A DNA stretch of 64,000 nt from a bacterium (lineage in GTDB: Bacteria > Myxococcota_A > UBA9160 > UBA4427), in contig JANSYR010000010.1 in the NCBI GenBank assembly GCA_024742285.1, positions 186,001 to 250,000 of the forward strand, written 5' to 3'. This document shows positions 53,503 to 61,876 of this stretch, piece by piece (the stretch's first letter is position 1; every line of letters begins with the position of its first letter). Both the position numbers and the translations under genes were made by a program. A model generated the notes under the pieces. The model worked only from the letters and a program-made list of their open reading frames with translations. It did no database searches and was not told the DNA's origin.

Positions 53503-54909
53503 TCAGAGCTGGACGACCCATCGCATCGCGGCGATGACTGCGTCCGGTCGATCGCGCAGCGCGCCCGGATTGATGACGTACTGAACGTCGGCTTGCGCCG
53601 ACAGCCACCCCAGAAGAGGGGCTCGATAGGTCCATTCGAGCGCGATCTCTGCGCTCGCCGCCTGTCGACCGTCATCACGTGCCGCGTCGCGAAGGGCGTC
53701 GCCGGCGAACGCCGCCGCGACGCCGAAGCCCGCTTCGTCGTCGGGTCGGATCGGCAGCAGGCCCTCGTAGACGACACCGCCTCCCACGTACGCGTCGAAC
53801 GGACCCGTATCCCCGTCGGCGAAGCCGAGCTGTACGAATCCGGACAATCCACCCGTGTCGAGCGGGTCGAGTCGGTCCGCGTCGAAGTCGGCGATGGCAT
53901 AGAAGCCGGGATGTCCTCGCGACCGGATCGGCTCTCCGAGTGCGTCGACCCGGGAGACATGGGGCTGCTTCGCGGTGTACGCCCACACCCCGACGCCCAC
54001 TCGGATGAAGTCGCCGTGGTCCGCCCAGGCTCTCCCGACGCGACGGCGGTGGGCCCCACGCGTCGCGTCTTCGTCCGCGTCCGGCCGCCCGGTCGCCGAC
54101 CGGTGGTAGCCGAGCTCGGCGATCACGAGCGCCCCTTCGTCGGAGTCGAAGCGGATTCGCGGTCCCTTGGGTCGACGCGGATCTCCCGGCTCCCCTTCGA
54201 CGATCGCGACCTGCAGATCGAAGCCTTCGATCGGTTCGATCTTGAATCGCGCGCCCAACCCGGCGGTCGGAAAGATCGATGGTCCGTTCACGCCGGAACC
54301 GCCGAACGCGGCTCCGGTTCCGAACGAGCTGTGGATGAAGAGCTCGGCGCTATCGATCGCGTAGAACTCGGAGTTGACGTCGTAGAGCCCGACGAGGATC
54401 GACGCATCGCCATCGAGGAGCGCCTTCTGCCACCACGCTTCGAAGAGGTTGATCGAGTCCCGCGCCTCGATGTTGTCGACGGCCTGGAGGTCGCCGACGA
54501 AGCTCGAAGGGCGCTCTCCGTGCGTCAGTAGGCCGTACAGGAAGAACGTCCCGAAGTCGGCGTCGAAGGCAGTCCTGGTATCCCAGGTGAGCGTTGCGTC
54601 CAGGTTCCCGAGGAAGCCGCGCTTTCGCGCGATCCCTCCGTCGACATTGGCGACGAGGTCGGCGGTGTAGACGGCCTCGACGTCGACCCCCCACCGCGCG
54701 GATGCGGTCTTCAGCCACGGCGACTCGCCCAGCAGTCTCTCTCGGCGAAAGAGGTCCGAGTCGGCATCCGAGTCGGCATCGGAGCTCGTCGCTCGAGCCT
54801 GCGCGCCTGTGGAAGCGAGCGCGAGCGCGACCAGGATGAGCGCGCCGCGCTCGATCCACCGTAGGGGCCGACGGCTGGACGGGAAGCAGGTCGAGCTGTT
54901 CAACTTCAT
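53503..54909 (-). CDS. OprB-like carbohydrate-selective porin family protein
   Basis: A 468-residue outer-membrane protein. A signal peptide (GALILVALALASTGAQA) is followed by an Asp/Ser-rich segment (SSDADSDADSD) and then a beta-barrel. ADLVANVDGGIARKRGFLGN, SINLFEAWWQKALLDG, LVGLYDVNSEFYAIDSA and the final VQYVINPGALRDRPDAVIAA are strongly OprB-like; members form sugar channels. The C-terminal residue is preceded by an aromatic-rich strand (MRWVVQL). ATG 54909 gives the signal peptide. The 293-base leader region up to the tRNA gene contains no recognised operator. Confidence 0.82.
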   Translation of the reverse strand: MKLNSSTCFPSSRRPLRWIERGALILVALALASTGAQARATSSDADSDADSDLFRRERLLGESPWLKTASARWGVDVEAVYTADLVANVDGGIARKRGFLGNLDATLTWDTRTAFDADFGTFFLYGLLTHGERPSSFVGDLQAVDNIEARDSINLFEAWWQKALLDGDASILVGLYDVNSEFYAIDSAELFIHSSFGTGAAFGGSGVNGPSIFPTAGLGARFKIEPIEGFDLQVAIVEGEPGDPRRPKGPRIRFDSDEGALVIAELGYHRSATGRPDADEDATRGAHRRRVGRAWADHGDFIRVGVGVWAYTAKQPHVSRVDALGEPIRSRGHPGFYAIADFDADRLDPLDTGGLSGFVQLGFADGDTGPFDAYVGGGVVYEGLLPIRPDDEAGFGVAAAFAGDALRDAARDDGRQAASAEIALEWTYRAPLLGWLSAQADVQYVINPGALRDRPDAVIAAMRWVVQL

Positions 54910-55202
54910 CGCTCCGCCACGCGGGCCGAGACCCGTGGGGCGACACGCCACCGCTTGGTCGTGTCGCATCGCATCGGGTCGGCTGGGGTCATATACCAGA
55001 TGCGCGAACGCGGGAATCGGTCTCAGCCAATCGCTGGACGCTCCTAGGCGTGCGCGGGCGTCGAAGCGCGCCGCCGGAGTCGGGGCGGGCGAGCGGGCGC
55101 ACGTGCCCGACTCGTTCACGACTCGTGCCCAACCCCGATCGCGTCGCGCGACTCCGGTGAACCGGTCGCTGCGAATTCGCGAGTGCAATCGAGGGGTTGC
55201 GG

Positions 55203-55278
55203 TGGTGGCCCAGGGCGGGGTCGAACCGCCGACACCGCGATTTTCAGTCGCGTGCTCTACCAGCTGAGCTACCGGGCC
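55203..55278 (-). tRNA. tRNA-Phe (anticodon GAA)
   Basis: The minus strand folds into a complete cloverleaf: a 7-base acceptor stem (GGCCCGG/CTGGGCC), D arm GCTC...GAGC, anticodon arm CGCGA-CTGAAAA-TCGCG with GAA at the tip, and T arm GGCGG-TTCGACC-CCGCC. The CCA end is encoded. It is a single-copy tRNA here, with no attachment-site repeat or integrase nearby. Confidence 0.97.
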
Positions 55279-55396
55279 ACCGAAGGAGCGGAAGAGTAAC
55301 GGAACCCGCCGCCCCGTCCATCCATTCGGCACGAAAACCGCGGAACCGAAGCGCGGAAAACCCGAGCCATGACGGGGGTCTCCCACGGGGGGAGCC

Positions 55397-55528
55397 GCGA
55401 GCGATCAGCGAGCGGCGAGTCCGGCCGCAGGCCGGGAGGTGCGAGCGATCAGCGAGCACCGAGTCCGGCCGCAAGCCGGGAGCCGCGAGCGATGAGCGAG
55501 CCGCGAGTCCGGCCGAAGGCCGGGAGCG
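55397..55528. repeat. Three tandem 44-base palindrome-containing repeats
   Basis: Three imperfect copies (55397, 55441, 55485), each beginning GCGAGCGAT and containing CCGGCC-gca-GGCCGG, a 6-base hairpin that varies only in its loop or nearby bases. They resemble REP-type extragenic elements. They lie between the tRNA-Phe gene and the end of the peptidyl-prolyl isomerase gene, where they could also end minus-strand transcription upstream of the tRNA. The flanking bases 55279-55396 look non-coding. Confidence 0.75.
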
Positions 55529-55571
55529 GCGGCGTTCACCGAGCCCCGCCGCCACCTCGCAAGCCCAACTT

Positions 55572-56453
55572 CTACTGCCCCGCCGCGTCCGCCGCGGGCG
55601 CCGCCGGCGGTGCCGAGGACTCACTCGCACGGGCGCTCTCCGCCGTCGTCCCGTCCACCTCGCCGACCGTTTCGACCAACGCGATCTCGCCCGCGCCTTG
55701 CTCGAGCTCCATCGCACTCCGAACTGCCGCGACCTGGCCCACGGGCCGGACGCTCGTGATCGTGACGTTCTCGATCGGGCGGTCCTTGGGGCCCCATCGG
55801 CCGGAGCGATCGATCGCGACGCGGGTGATGTCGTCGACGAGCTCCATGCCGTCGAGGACGCGGCCGATCGTGTTGTAGCGGCCGTCGAGGTTGCGGTTGT
55901 CGGCGTGCATGATGAAGAACTGGGCGCTCGTCGAGTCCGCGCGGCCGCGGTTGCCCATTCCGACGACGCCGCGCAGGTAGGGCGCGGCGGAGAACTCGTC
56001 GGGCAGCGGGTTCTCGCCGCCGCCGGTTCCGTCGTTGGTCGGATCGCGGTCGCGGCTCTTGGGGTCGCCGCCCTGGATCATGAAGCCGGGGATCACGCGG
56101 TGGAAGGTCGTGCCGTCGTAGTAGCCCTCGTTCGCGAGGTCGATCACGTTGACGACGGTCGCAGGGGCGAGCTCGGGCATGAGCTCGATCAGGACCGTGC
56201 CCTCCTGCTCCGGCGTCTCGATCTGGAGCTCGAGCACCGGGTGGCTCGGATCGTTCGGCCAGGCGAAGTCGTCGTTGCCCTCGGTCTCCGCGGGCTCGAT
56301 CTTCGTCAGGCCGGCGAGGGAGGGCGTCGGGCCGTTCTCGCCGCAGCCGACGAGGGCCACCCCGAGTGCGCCGGCCGTCACGAAGAGGGCTGCGATCCAG
56401 AGGGGTCGCAATCGTCCGTCGGAATGGGAGGGGTGTGATAGCGTGCCGCGCAT
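55572..56453 (-). CDS. Cyclophilin-type peptidyl-prolyl isomerase, lipoprotein
   Basis: A 293-residue predicted lipoprotein. LWIAALFVTAGALGVALVGC ends in a lipobox, giving an envelope-anchored protein. The cyclophilin domain (about 65-240) has TTFHRVIPGFMIQGGDP with the catalytic Arg, SAQFFIMHADN and NTIGRVLDGMELVD. A 45-residue Ala/Glu/Ser tail follows. It isomerises prolyl bonds in exported proteins. ATG 56453 gives the lipobox. The gene is divergent from gamma-glutamyltransferase, with 76 bases between start codons. Confidence 0.9.
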   Translation of the reverse strand: MRGTLSHPSHSDGRLRPLWIAALFVTAGALGVALVGCGENGPTPSLAGLTKIEPAETEGNDDFAWPNDPSHPVLELQIETPEQEGTVLIELMPELAPATVVNVIDLANEGYYDGTTFHRVIPGFMIQGGDPKSRDRDPTNDGTGGGENPLPDEFSAAPYLRGVVGMGNRGRADSTSAQFFIMHADNRNLDGRYNTIGRVLDGMELVDDITRVAIDRSGRWGPKDRPIENVTITSVRPVGQVAAVRSAMELEQGAGEIALVETVGEVDGTTAESARASESSAPPAAPAADAAGQ

Positions 56454-56529
56454 GTCGGATACATCGTCCGAGGCGACGGCGGAGCTGAGCCCAATCGCCC
56501 GCTTCGGGACGCAGCAGAGGGGGCCGACC

Positions 56530-58317
56530 TTGCGGAAGCTCAACGGAATTGCGGCTTCGCCGCGTACGAGGGTGACGGGTCCCACCTCCGTGCAACATCC
56601 CGTCGCGCGGGCGGTCGCCGTCCTGCTCCTCTTCCTTCTTCTTCTCTTCCTCCCTGCCTCGTCGGCCATCGCTGCAGCCGGTGCGCCCGCCGTGGGCACC
56701 GGCGGGATGGTCGTCTCGACCCATCGCGCCGCCGCCGCGGCCGGGGCGAGGATCCTCGAAGAGGGCGGCAATGCGATCGATGCGGCGGTCGCGACGGCCT
56801 TCGCGGTCGGCGTCGTGCAGCCCTTCTCCGCCGGCGTCGGGGGCGGCGCGTTCGCCCTCGTGCGGCTCGAGGACGGGACGATCCGTGCGCTCGATGCGCG
56901 CGAGACGGCGCCGGCCAAAGCCACGCCGACCATGTACACCGACCCGGGCGTGCCCGAGCGGGCCTCGGTCCTCGGACCCCTCGCCGTCGCGACGCCCTCG
57001 TTCGTGCCGGGGATGGTCGAGCTGCTCGAGAAGCACGGCACGATGTCGCTTCGCCAGGTCCTGGCGCCCGCGATCGAGCTCGCCCGCGGCGGGATCGAGA
57101 TCGGCCGATACCACGCGCGCATGGCCGGGTTCATGCGGCGGCGCTTCACCGAGGACGCCTTCTCCGAGACCTGGCGGATCCAGTTCGCGCCCTTCGATCC
57201 GGCGACCATGCAGGGCGAGGTCCTGAAGCAGGAAGACCTGGCACGGAGTCTCGAGCTCCTGGCGATGCGGGGCGAGCGGGTGTTCCGGGATGGTGAGGTC
57301 GGGCAGGCGATCGTCGCCGAGGTCCAGCGCCGCGGCGGCATCCTGACCCTCGACGACCTGCGCAACTTCGAACCGAAGTGGCGGGAGCCCGTACTCGGCG
57401 ACTACCGGGGCCATCGCATCGCGAGCTTCCCGCCGCCGTCCTCCGGCGGCGCCGTCCTCGTGCAGGCACTCAACGTACTCGAAGGGTTCGACCTCTCGGC
57501 CCATCGTTCCCGCGATGCCTCGGCCATCCATCTCGTGACCGAGGCGATGAAGCTCGCCTTCGCGGATCGCGCCGCGTACATGGGCGACTCGGACTTCGTC
57601 GACGTCCCGATCGCCCGACTCGTGTCCAAGGACTACGCGAATGCCCAACGCGCGCGCATCGACGCGAAGCAGGCGACGCGGATCGAGGCGCCGGGTGCGA
57701 TCCCCGAAGACGCGGGGACGACGCATCTCTCGGTGACCGACGCGGCGGGCCGCGCGGTCGCGCTCACCATGACGATCAACACGCCCTTCGGCTCCGGGAT
57801 CACGGCGAAGGGGACGGGTGTCGTCCTCAACAACGAGATGGACGACTTCGCGATCGCGACCGGGACGCCCAACAGCTACGGCCTGATCGACACGCGCGGT
57901 GCGAACCTGCCCGCGGCGGGCAAGCGGCCGCTGTCGAGCATGACGCCGACCATCATCGACAAGGACGGTCGGCTCTTCATGGTCTCGGGCAGCCCCGGCG
58001 GCCCTCGCATCATCTCGACGACGCTGCTCACGATCCTCAACGTGATCGACTGGGGCATGGATCCGCGTGCCGCCGCCGCGGCCCCCCGCTACCACCACCA
58101 ATGGGATCCGGACAAGCTCCGGGTCGAGCCGGAGACGCCGGCTGAGGTGATCTCCTCCCTCGAAGCGAGAGGGCACATCGTCGAGCTGAGTCCGCGCCAT
58201 TGGTCCGCGGCCGAGGTCATCGTCGTCGATCCCGGGACCGGCCGGCACCTGGGCGGGAGCGATCCGAGGACGGATGGGGGCGCGATCGGTGTAACCGAGT
58301 CTGCGGATCGGAAATGA
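56530..58317 (+). CDS. ggt: Gamma-glutamyltransferase
   Basis: A 595-residue periplasmic enzyme that cleaves and transfers gamma-glutamyl groups of glutathione and related peptides. A signal peptide (VAVLLLFLLLLFLPASSAIA) is followed by the large subunit from MVVSTHRAAAAAGARILEEG. The autocatalytic cleavage site and nucleophile are in DAGTTHLSVTD, followed by GSGITAKGTGVVLNNEMDDF and PLSSMTPTI. I chose TTG 56530 because AGAGGGG lies 7 bases upstream. An earlier ATG at 56452 would overlap the divergent gene's start codon. Given the RimK-type ligases in the first 20 kb it may act on gamma-glutamyl products, but the link is speculative. Confidence 0.92.
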   Translation: MRKLNGIAASPRTRVTGPTSVQHPVARAVAVLLLFLLLLFLPASSAIAAAGAPAVGTGGMVVSTHRAAAAAGARILEEGGNAIDAAVATAFAVGVVQPFSAGVGGGAFALVRLEDGTIRALDARETAPAKATPTMYTDPGVPERASVLGPLAVATPSFVPGMVELLEKHGTMSLRQVLAPAIELARGGIEIGRYHARMAGFMRRRFTEDAFSETWRIQFAPFDPATMQGEVLKQEDLARSLELLAMRGERVFRDGEVGQAIVAEVQRRGGILTLDDLRNFEPKWREPVLGDYRGHRIASFPPPSSGGAVLVQALNVLEGFDLSAHRSRDASAIHLVTEAMKLAFADRAAYMGDSDFVDVPIARLVSKDYANAQRARIDAKQATRIEAPGAIPEDAGTTHLSVTDAAGRAVALTMTINTPFGSGITAKGTGVVLNNEMDDFAIATGTPNSYGLIDTRGANLPAAGKRPLSSMTPTIIDKDGRLFMVSGSPGGPRIISTTLLTILNVIDWGMDPRAAAAAPRYHHQWDPDKLRVEPETPAEVISSLEARGHIVELSPRHWSAAEVIVVDPGTGRHLGGSDPRTDGGAIGVTESADRK

Positions 58318-58813
58318 TCCGCACGGTTCATTCGCGCTTCGGACGGGGCGAAAAGGCTTTCGATAGCAAGGGCTTGTCGACGGAGTTGCCGGTACGCAGC
58401 GGGCTGGATGCACACGCCTGAAGGCCGCGGGTAGTGGACTTTTTTCTGAGGAAGTGTCGAAGTTTTTTCCACATAATCCCCGCTGCGGTTTATATTCACC
58501 CCACGTCGCTGGACGGCAGGTCCGATTGAAAGTGGGTGGGCCCGAAAACGAGGCATTCGCCCCACCCCCACAAGCTTTCAAGGGGATATTCGGCCTTTTG
58601 CGGACCACGCCTCCTCCGACGTGCGACTCCCTTCTTGGGAAGGGGGGGAGTCACCAGTTGCACGGTCGGTGAGCGCCCTCTCCTGGCGCTCCCGGCCGGG
58701 CCACTGGAACCGGTCGATCGGCCCGTGTCTGCCTCGCTCGCACGCCGCCATCGACCCGACAGGAGTCCGTGCGAAATCGGACCGAATCATCCGATCCTCG
58801 GCGCCTGCGCCTG

Positions 58814-58906
58814 ATGTCGAACGACGAACCTCGTAAACGGCATCATCCGGCGGGTCCTGCAGGGAAGCGATGCCTCGACCGCTTGGTCCCGTCGCTGATG
58901 ATGTAA
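58814..58906 (+). CDS. Possible 30-residue basic peptide at the end of the structured leader
   Basis: ATG 58814 opens a 30-codon frame rich in Arg, Lys, His and Pro, starting MSNDEPRKRHHPAGPAGKR and ending LVPSLMM, with TAA 3 bases before the terminator stem. No Shine-Dalgarno is visible. If real, the long structured RNA would be its leader; if not, the RNA itself is the product. Compensatory changes in relatives would settle which. The chance of such a frame arising in GC-rich DNA is not small. Confidence 0.25.
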   Translation: MSNDEPRKRHHPAGPAGKRCLDRLVPSLMM

Positions 58907-58909
58907 CCC

Positions 58910-58945
58910 GACGCCCCCAGACGTTCTCGAATGTCTGGGGGCGTC
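58910..58945 (+). terminator. Strong rho-independent-type terminator
   Basis: A 16-base stem (GACGCCCCCAGACGTT with its complement, one G-T pair) closes a CTCG loop and is followed by CTGTTTA. It is the strongest hairpin I saw in the window. It lies after the candidate RNA on the plus strand and 157 bases from the convergent M16 peptidase stop. Confidence 0.85.
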
Positions 58946-59101
58946 CTGTTTACCGGGCGTGGAAGGGGCCGGGGTGCCGACACCGGGGGACTCATGCTCG
59001 TTTGCGCAGGGGGTGCCCGTCCTGGCATGCTCGCGGCGGCGTTGCCGCGATTCCGGAGCGCGCGTGCGCGCTCGCGCCGCTTCCTACCTCGTCCGTTGCG
59101 G

Positions 59102-61876
59102 CTACGGATGGACGGCGCTGATGGTGCAGGCGTCGGTTCGGAAGACGCGCTTCGCGACCCGGTGGATGTCTTCCGGGGTGAGGGCGGCGAGCCGGGCGGG
59201 ATAGTCGTCGGTGTGGTCGGCGCCGAGGCCGTAGATCGAGTCGAGTGCGATGTGGGCGGCGCGGGCGTGGCTTCGCTGGGCATCGATGGCGAAGCTGCCG
59301 GTGCCGAAACGGATTGCGCGGGCGAGCTCCTCCGGGTCGGGCGGCGCGGCGAGCAGGCGGTCGACCTCGTCGAAGATGCCGGCCTGGGCACGTTCCATCT
59401 TGTCCGGGGCCGTGGCGATGTAGATGGAGAAGTAGCCGGGGGCGAGGCCTTCGACGTTCGAAGCGGAGACCGTATAGGCGAGGCTCTGGCGGTCGCGGAG
59501 CTCGAGGAAGAGGCGGCCGCCCTGGCCGGCGAGGAGCTGGGAGATCAGCTCGAGGGCGTGGCGATCCGGATCGTCGAGGGTCAGGCCGCGAAAGCCCACC
59601 ACGAGGTGGGCCTGCGCGCGGTCCTTTATCTGCGCCGACTCCCGGATGCCGATGCCGCGGGCGGGGACGTCGGGGAGCGCGAAGTCGGGGCCGCCCGACG
59701 GCATGCCGCCCAGGCGTTGGCTGATCCAGTGGCCGACCTTCTCCGGGTCGACGTCGCCCACGATCGCGACCGCCGCGCGGTCGGCGCGGATCAGGCGCTC
59801 GGCGTGGCGGTCGAGGGCCGCGGCATCGAGGGACTCGATCGACTCGCGTTCTCCGAGCACGGTCAGCGAGTAGGGGTGGGCTTCGAACTCGGTCCGCGAG
59901 AAGAGCTGGAAGGCACGCTGGCCGAGCCGATCCTCGCGGCGGTCGAGGGCGGCGAGGGTCTCGCGTCGTTCGCGATCGATCTCGGCCGGGTCGAGGCGCG
60001 GCTCGAGCAGCGCGTCGGAGAAGAGGGCGAGCGCGGGCTCGAGGCTCTCGGACAGCGTGTCGAGGGTCAGGCCGATCGAGTTCCGACCCGAGAAACCGTC
60101 GATCTCGGCGGCCAGGCCCTCGACGCGTCGCGCGAAATCCGCGGCGGAGAGGGAACGCGTGCCGCGGGTCCACATCGCGTTCAGGAAGCGCGTGATCCCG
60201 GACGTCGCTTCGGTCTCGGTCAACAGTCCGCCCGGGCAGGCGAGCCGGAGCGTCGCGATCGGGACCTCCGGCCGACGCAGGACGTGGACCTTCAGGCCGT
60301 TCGGAAGCGTCGCATCGAGACGCTCCCCCGCGCCGTCCGCCGTCGCGCGAAGCGGCCCGAACCGAAGCGGCGCAGCATCCGGCGCCCGCGTCGCCTCGGC
60401 GACACCGAGCGCGTCGTCCGGCGGCGCCTCGGTCGACGACGGAGCCGCCGCGGCGGCGAGACCCTGCAGGGCGGCTTCGCGGAGCGCGGCGCCGTCGAGG
60501 GCCTCGTCGGTCGACTCCGGGAGCAGCGCCGCGATCGTGAGTCCCTTCGGATCGAGATAGCGCTGGGCCGCCGCGAGCAGGTCTTGCGGGGTGGCGGACT
60601 TCAGGATCTCGAGCGCTTCGGTCTCGCGCTCCCAGCCGCCCCCCATCGACTCGTAGCTGCCGATCCGCGAGGCGAGCCCGGACACGCTCTCGCGCTCGAA
60701 CTGCTCGCTCGCGAGGAAGTTGACGCGTGCGCGCTCGAGCTCGGCGCGGCCGACCGGCTCGCGCCGCAGCCGGTCCGTCTCCTCGATGATCCGTCGCGTC
60801 GCTTCGAGGAGCCGTCCCGCGTCGGTCTCGAAGCCGATCGAGAAGAGCCCGCGATCGAGGGGCGTGTAGGCGCCGGCATCGATCCGGTCGACGAGCGCCG
60901 CGTCCTCGCGGATGCGCTGGACGAGGCGACTCGACTCGCATTCGCCGAGCACGTAGGCGAGCAGGTCCAGATGGATCGCCTCCCGCTCCTGGAAGCGCGC
61001 CGCGGGCCAGGAGAGGTCGACGCGATGTCCTTCGAAGGGGCGCCGGAGCACGGCGATGCGGATTCCGTCCCCGGGCGGTTCGAGCGGACGCTCGCGCTGC
61101 GCAACGCCAGCGGTCGCGTCCGCGAAGAGCCGCTCGATCTCGGCGGCGACTTCCTCGGCGTCGAAGTCTCCGACCGCGACGACCATCAGGTTGTCCGGCG
61201 TGTACCAGCGCTCGAAGAAGCGGCGGACCTGGCTGGGCTCGAAGCCGGCGACGTTCGAGGCCGGTCCGAGAATCGGCAGGCCGTAGGGATGGGTCCGGTA
61301 GCACTCGCGGAAGGCGAGGTCGCCGAGGACGTGACCGGGCGTGTCGTCGGAGCGTCGGATCTCTTCGAGCACGACCTCGCGCTCTCGGTGGACCTCTTCC
61401 TCGTCGAAGACCGAGAAGCGGACTGCGTCGATGAGCACGTCGAGGCCTTCGCGCCAGGAAGCCGACGGCACGGTCGCGTGGTAGACGGTCTGGTCGAAGG
61501 AGGTGTAGGCGTTGATGTGGCCGCCGAGGCCTTCGATGTCACCGGCGACTTCGCCGACGCCGCGGCGCTCGGTTCCCTTGAAGAGCATGTGCTCGTGGAA
61601 GTGGGCGAGGCCCTCTTCGCCTTCGCGCTCGTCGGCGCTGCCGACGCCGGCCCAGATCTGGAGCTCGACGACCGGCGCGCGGTGGCTCTCGCGCAGCAGC
61701 ACGGTCAGGCCGTTGTCGAGCACGCGGTGGAGGGTCGCGGGGGCCCCGGAGACCGCCGGGGCCGGGGAAACGCTGGATTCGGAGGGAGTCGAGGCCAAAG
61801 CGCCGCGAGCGTACCGGAGGGGTCGCCTCGTCGCTCGCGATCGTCGTGTCCCGGTCAGCGCTAGCGTCCCGCGCAT
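59102..61876 (-). CDS. M16-family zinc peptidase (insulinase type, fused two-half form)
   Basis: A 924-residue protein made of two M16 halves. The N-terminal half has the inverted zinc motif HFHEH in EGLAHFHEHMLFKGT, with the downstream Glu in EREVVLEEIRRSDD. The C-terminal half (about 530 to the end) lacks the motif and has RLFLELRDRQSLAYTVSASN, as in regulatory halves. No classical signal peptide is convincing: the first 30 residues are Arg-rich, which may mean the true start is the TTG at 61798. ATG 61876 shares bases with the hemW ATG on the other strand, so at least one start lies further in. It digests peptides, probably misfolded or signal peptides. Confidence 0.9.
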   Translation of the reverse strand: MRGTLALTGTRRSRATRRPLRYARGALASTPSESSVSPAPAVSGAPATLHRVLDNGLTVLLRESHRAPVVELQIWAGVGSADEREGEEGLAHFHEHMLFKGTERRGVGEVAGDIEGLGGHINAYTSFDQTVYHATVPSASWREGLDVLIDAVRFSVFDEEEVHREREVVLEEIRRSDDTPGHVLGDLAFRECYRTHPYGLPILGPASNVAGFEPSQVRRFFERWYTPDNLMVVAVGDFDAEEVAAEIERLFADATAGVAQRERPLEPPGDGIRIAVLRRPFEGHRVDLSWPAARFQEREAIHLDLLAYVLGECESSRLVQRIREDAALVDRIDAGAYTPLDRGLFSIGFETDAGRLLEATRRIIEETDRLRREPVGRAELERARVNFLASEQFERESVSGLASRIGSYESMGGGWERETEALEILKSATPQDLLAAAQRYLDPKGLTIAALLPESTDEALDGAALREAALQGLAAAAAPSSTEAPPDDALGVAEATRAPDAAPLRFGPLRATADGAGERLDATLPNGLKVHVLRRPEVPIATLRLACPGGLLTETEATSGITRFLNAMWTRGTRSLSAADFARRVEGLAAEIDGFSGRNSIGLTLDTLSESLEPALALFSDALLEPRLDPAEIDRERRETLAALDRREDRLGQRAFQLFSRTEFEAHPYSLTVLGERESIESLDAAALDRHAERLIRADRAAVAIVGDVDPEKVGHWISQRLGGMPSGGPDFALPDVPARGIGIRESAQIKDRAQAHLVVGFRGLTLDDPDRHALELISQLLAGQGGRLFLELRDRQSLAYTVSASNVEGLAPGYFSIYIATAPDKMERAQAGIFDEVDRLLAAPPDPEELARAIRFGTGSFAIDAQRSHARAAHIALDSIYGLGADHTDDYPARLAALTPEDIHRVAKRVFRTDACTISAVHP

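Larger units (their letters stand above)
58503..58945 (+). ncRNA. Candidate structured RNA of about 440 bases, function unknown
   Basis: This gene-free stretch starts after a sigma-70-like site (TTCCAC at 58467, 18-base spacer, TATATT at 58491) and ends in a strong terminator. Between them are serial stems: TTGAAAG/CTTTCAA extended by GTGGG-TGGG (58526-58581); GACTCCCTTC with its partner (58625-58652); CCAGT/ACTGG enclosing GAGCGCC/GGCGCTC (58654-58707); a GGTCGAT/ATCGACC long stem (58711-58757); and CATCATC/GATGATG enclosing AGCGA/TCGCT (about 58841-58902). I could not match it to RNase P, tmRNA, 6S, SRP RNA or a riboswitch. The part before it, 58318-58502, is AT-rich with two T6 runs and no other feature. 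Confidence 0.45.

Noticed and set aside
55203-55278. tRNA-Phe as an integration site
   Set aside because: No integrase, no duplicated tRNA end, and no compositional break was seen beside it.
55397-55528. CRISPR array
   Set aside because: The units are directly adjacent without spacers and no cas genes are present.
56452-56529. Gamma-glutamyltransferase start at ATG 56452
   Set aside because: It would share bases with the divergent isomerase start codon and leave no promoter; the TTG at 56530 has a strong Shine-Dalgarno and gives a normal signal peptide.
58465-58473. DnaA box (TTTTCCACA) as part of an origin
   Set aside because: A single box with one mismatch, with no cluster and no dnaA, dnaN or gidA nearby.
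58690-58710. Cobalamin riboswitch, because of a GGCCACTGG resembling the B12 box end
   Set aside because: The rest of the conserved core is absent and no B12-related gene follows.
58503-58945. RNase P, tmRNA, 6S or SRP RNA
   Set aside because: I could not find the conserved cores (for example the RNase P GAGGAAAGTCCG segment, a tmRNA T-arm with CCA, or the SRP GGAAGCAGCC loop) on either strand.
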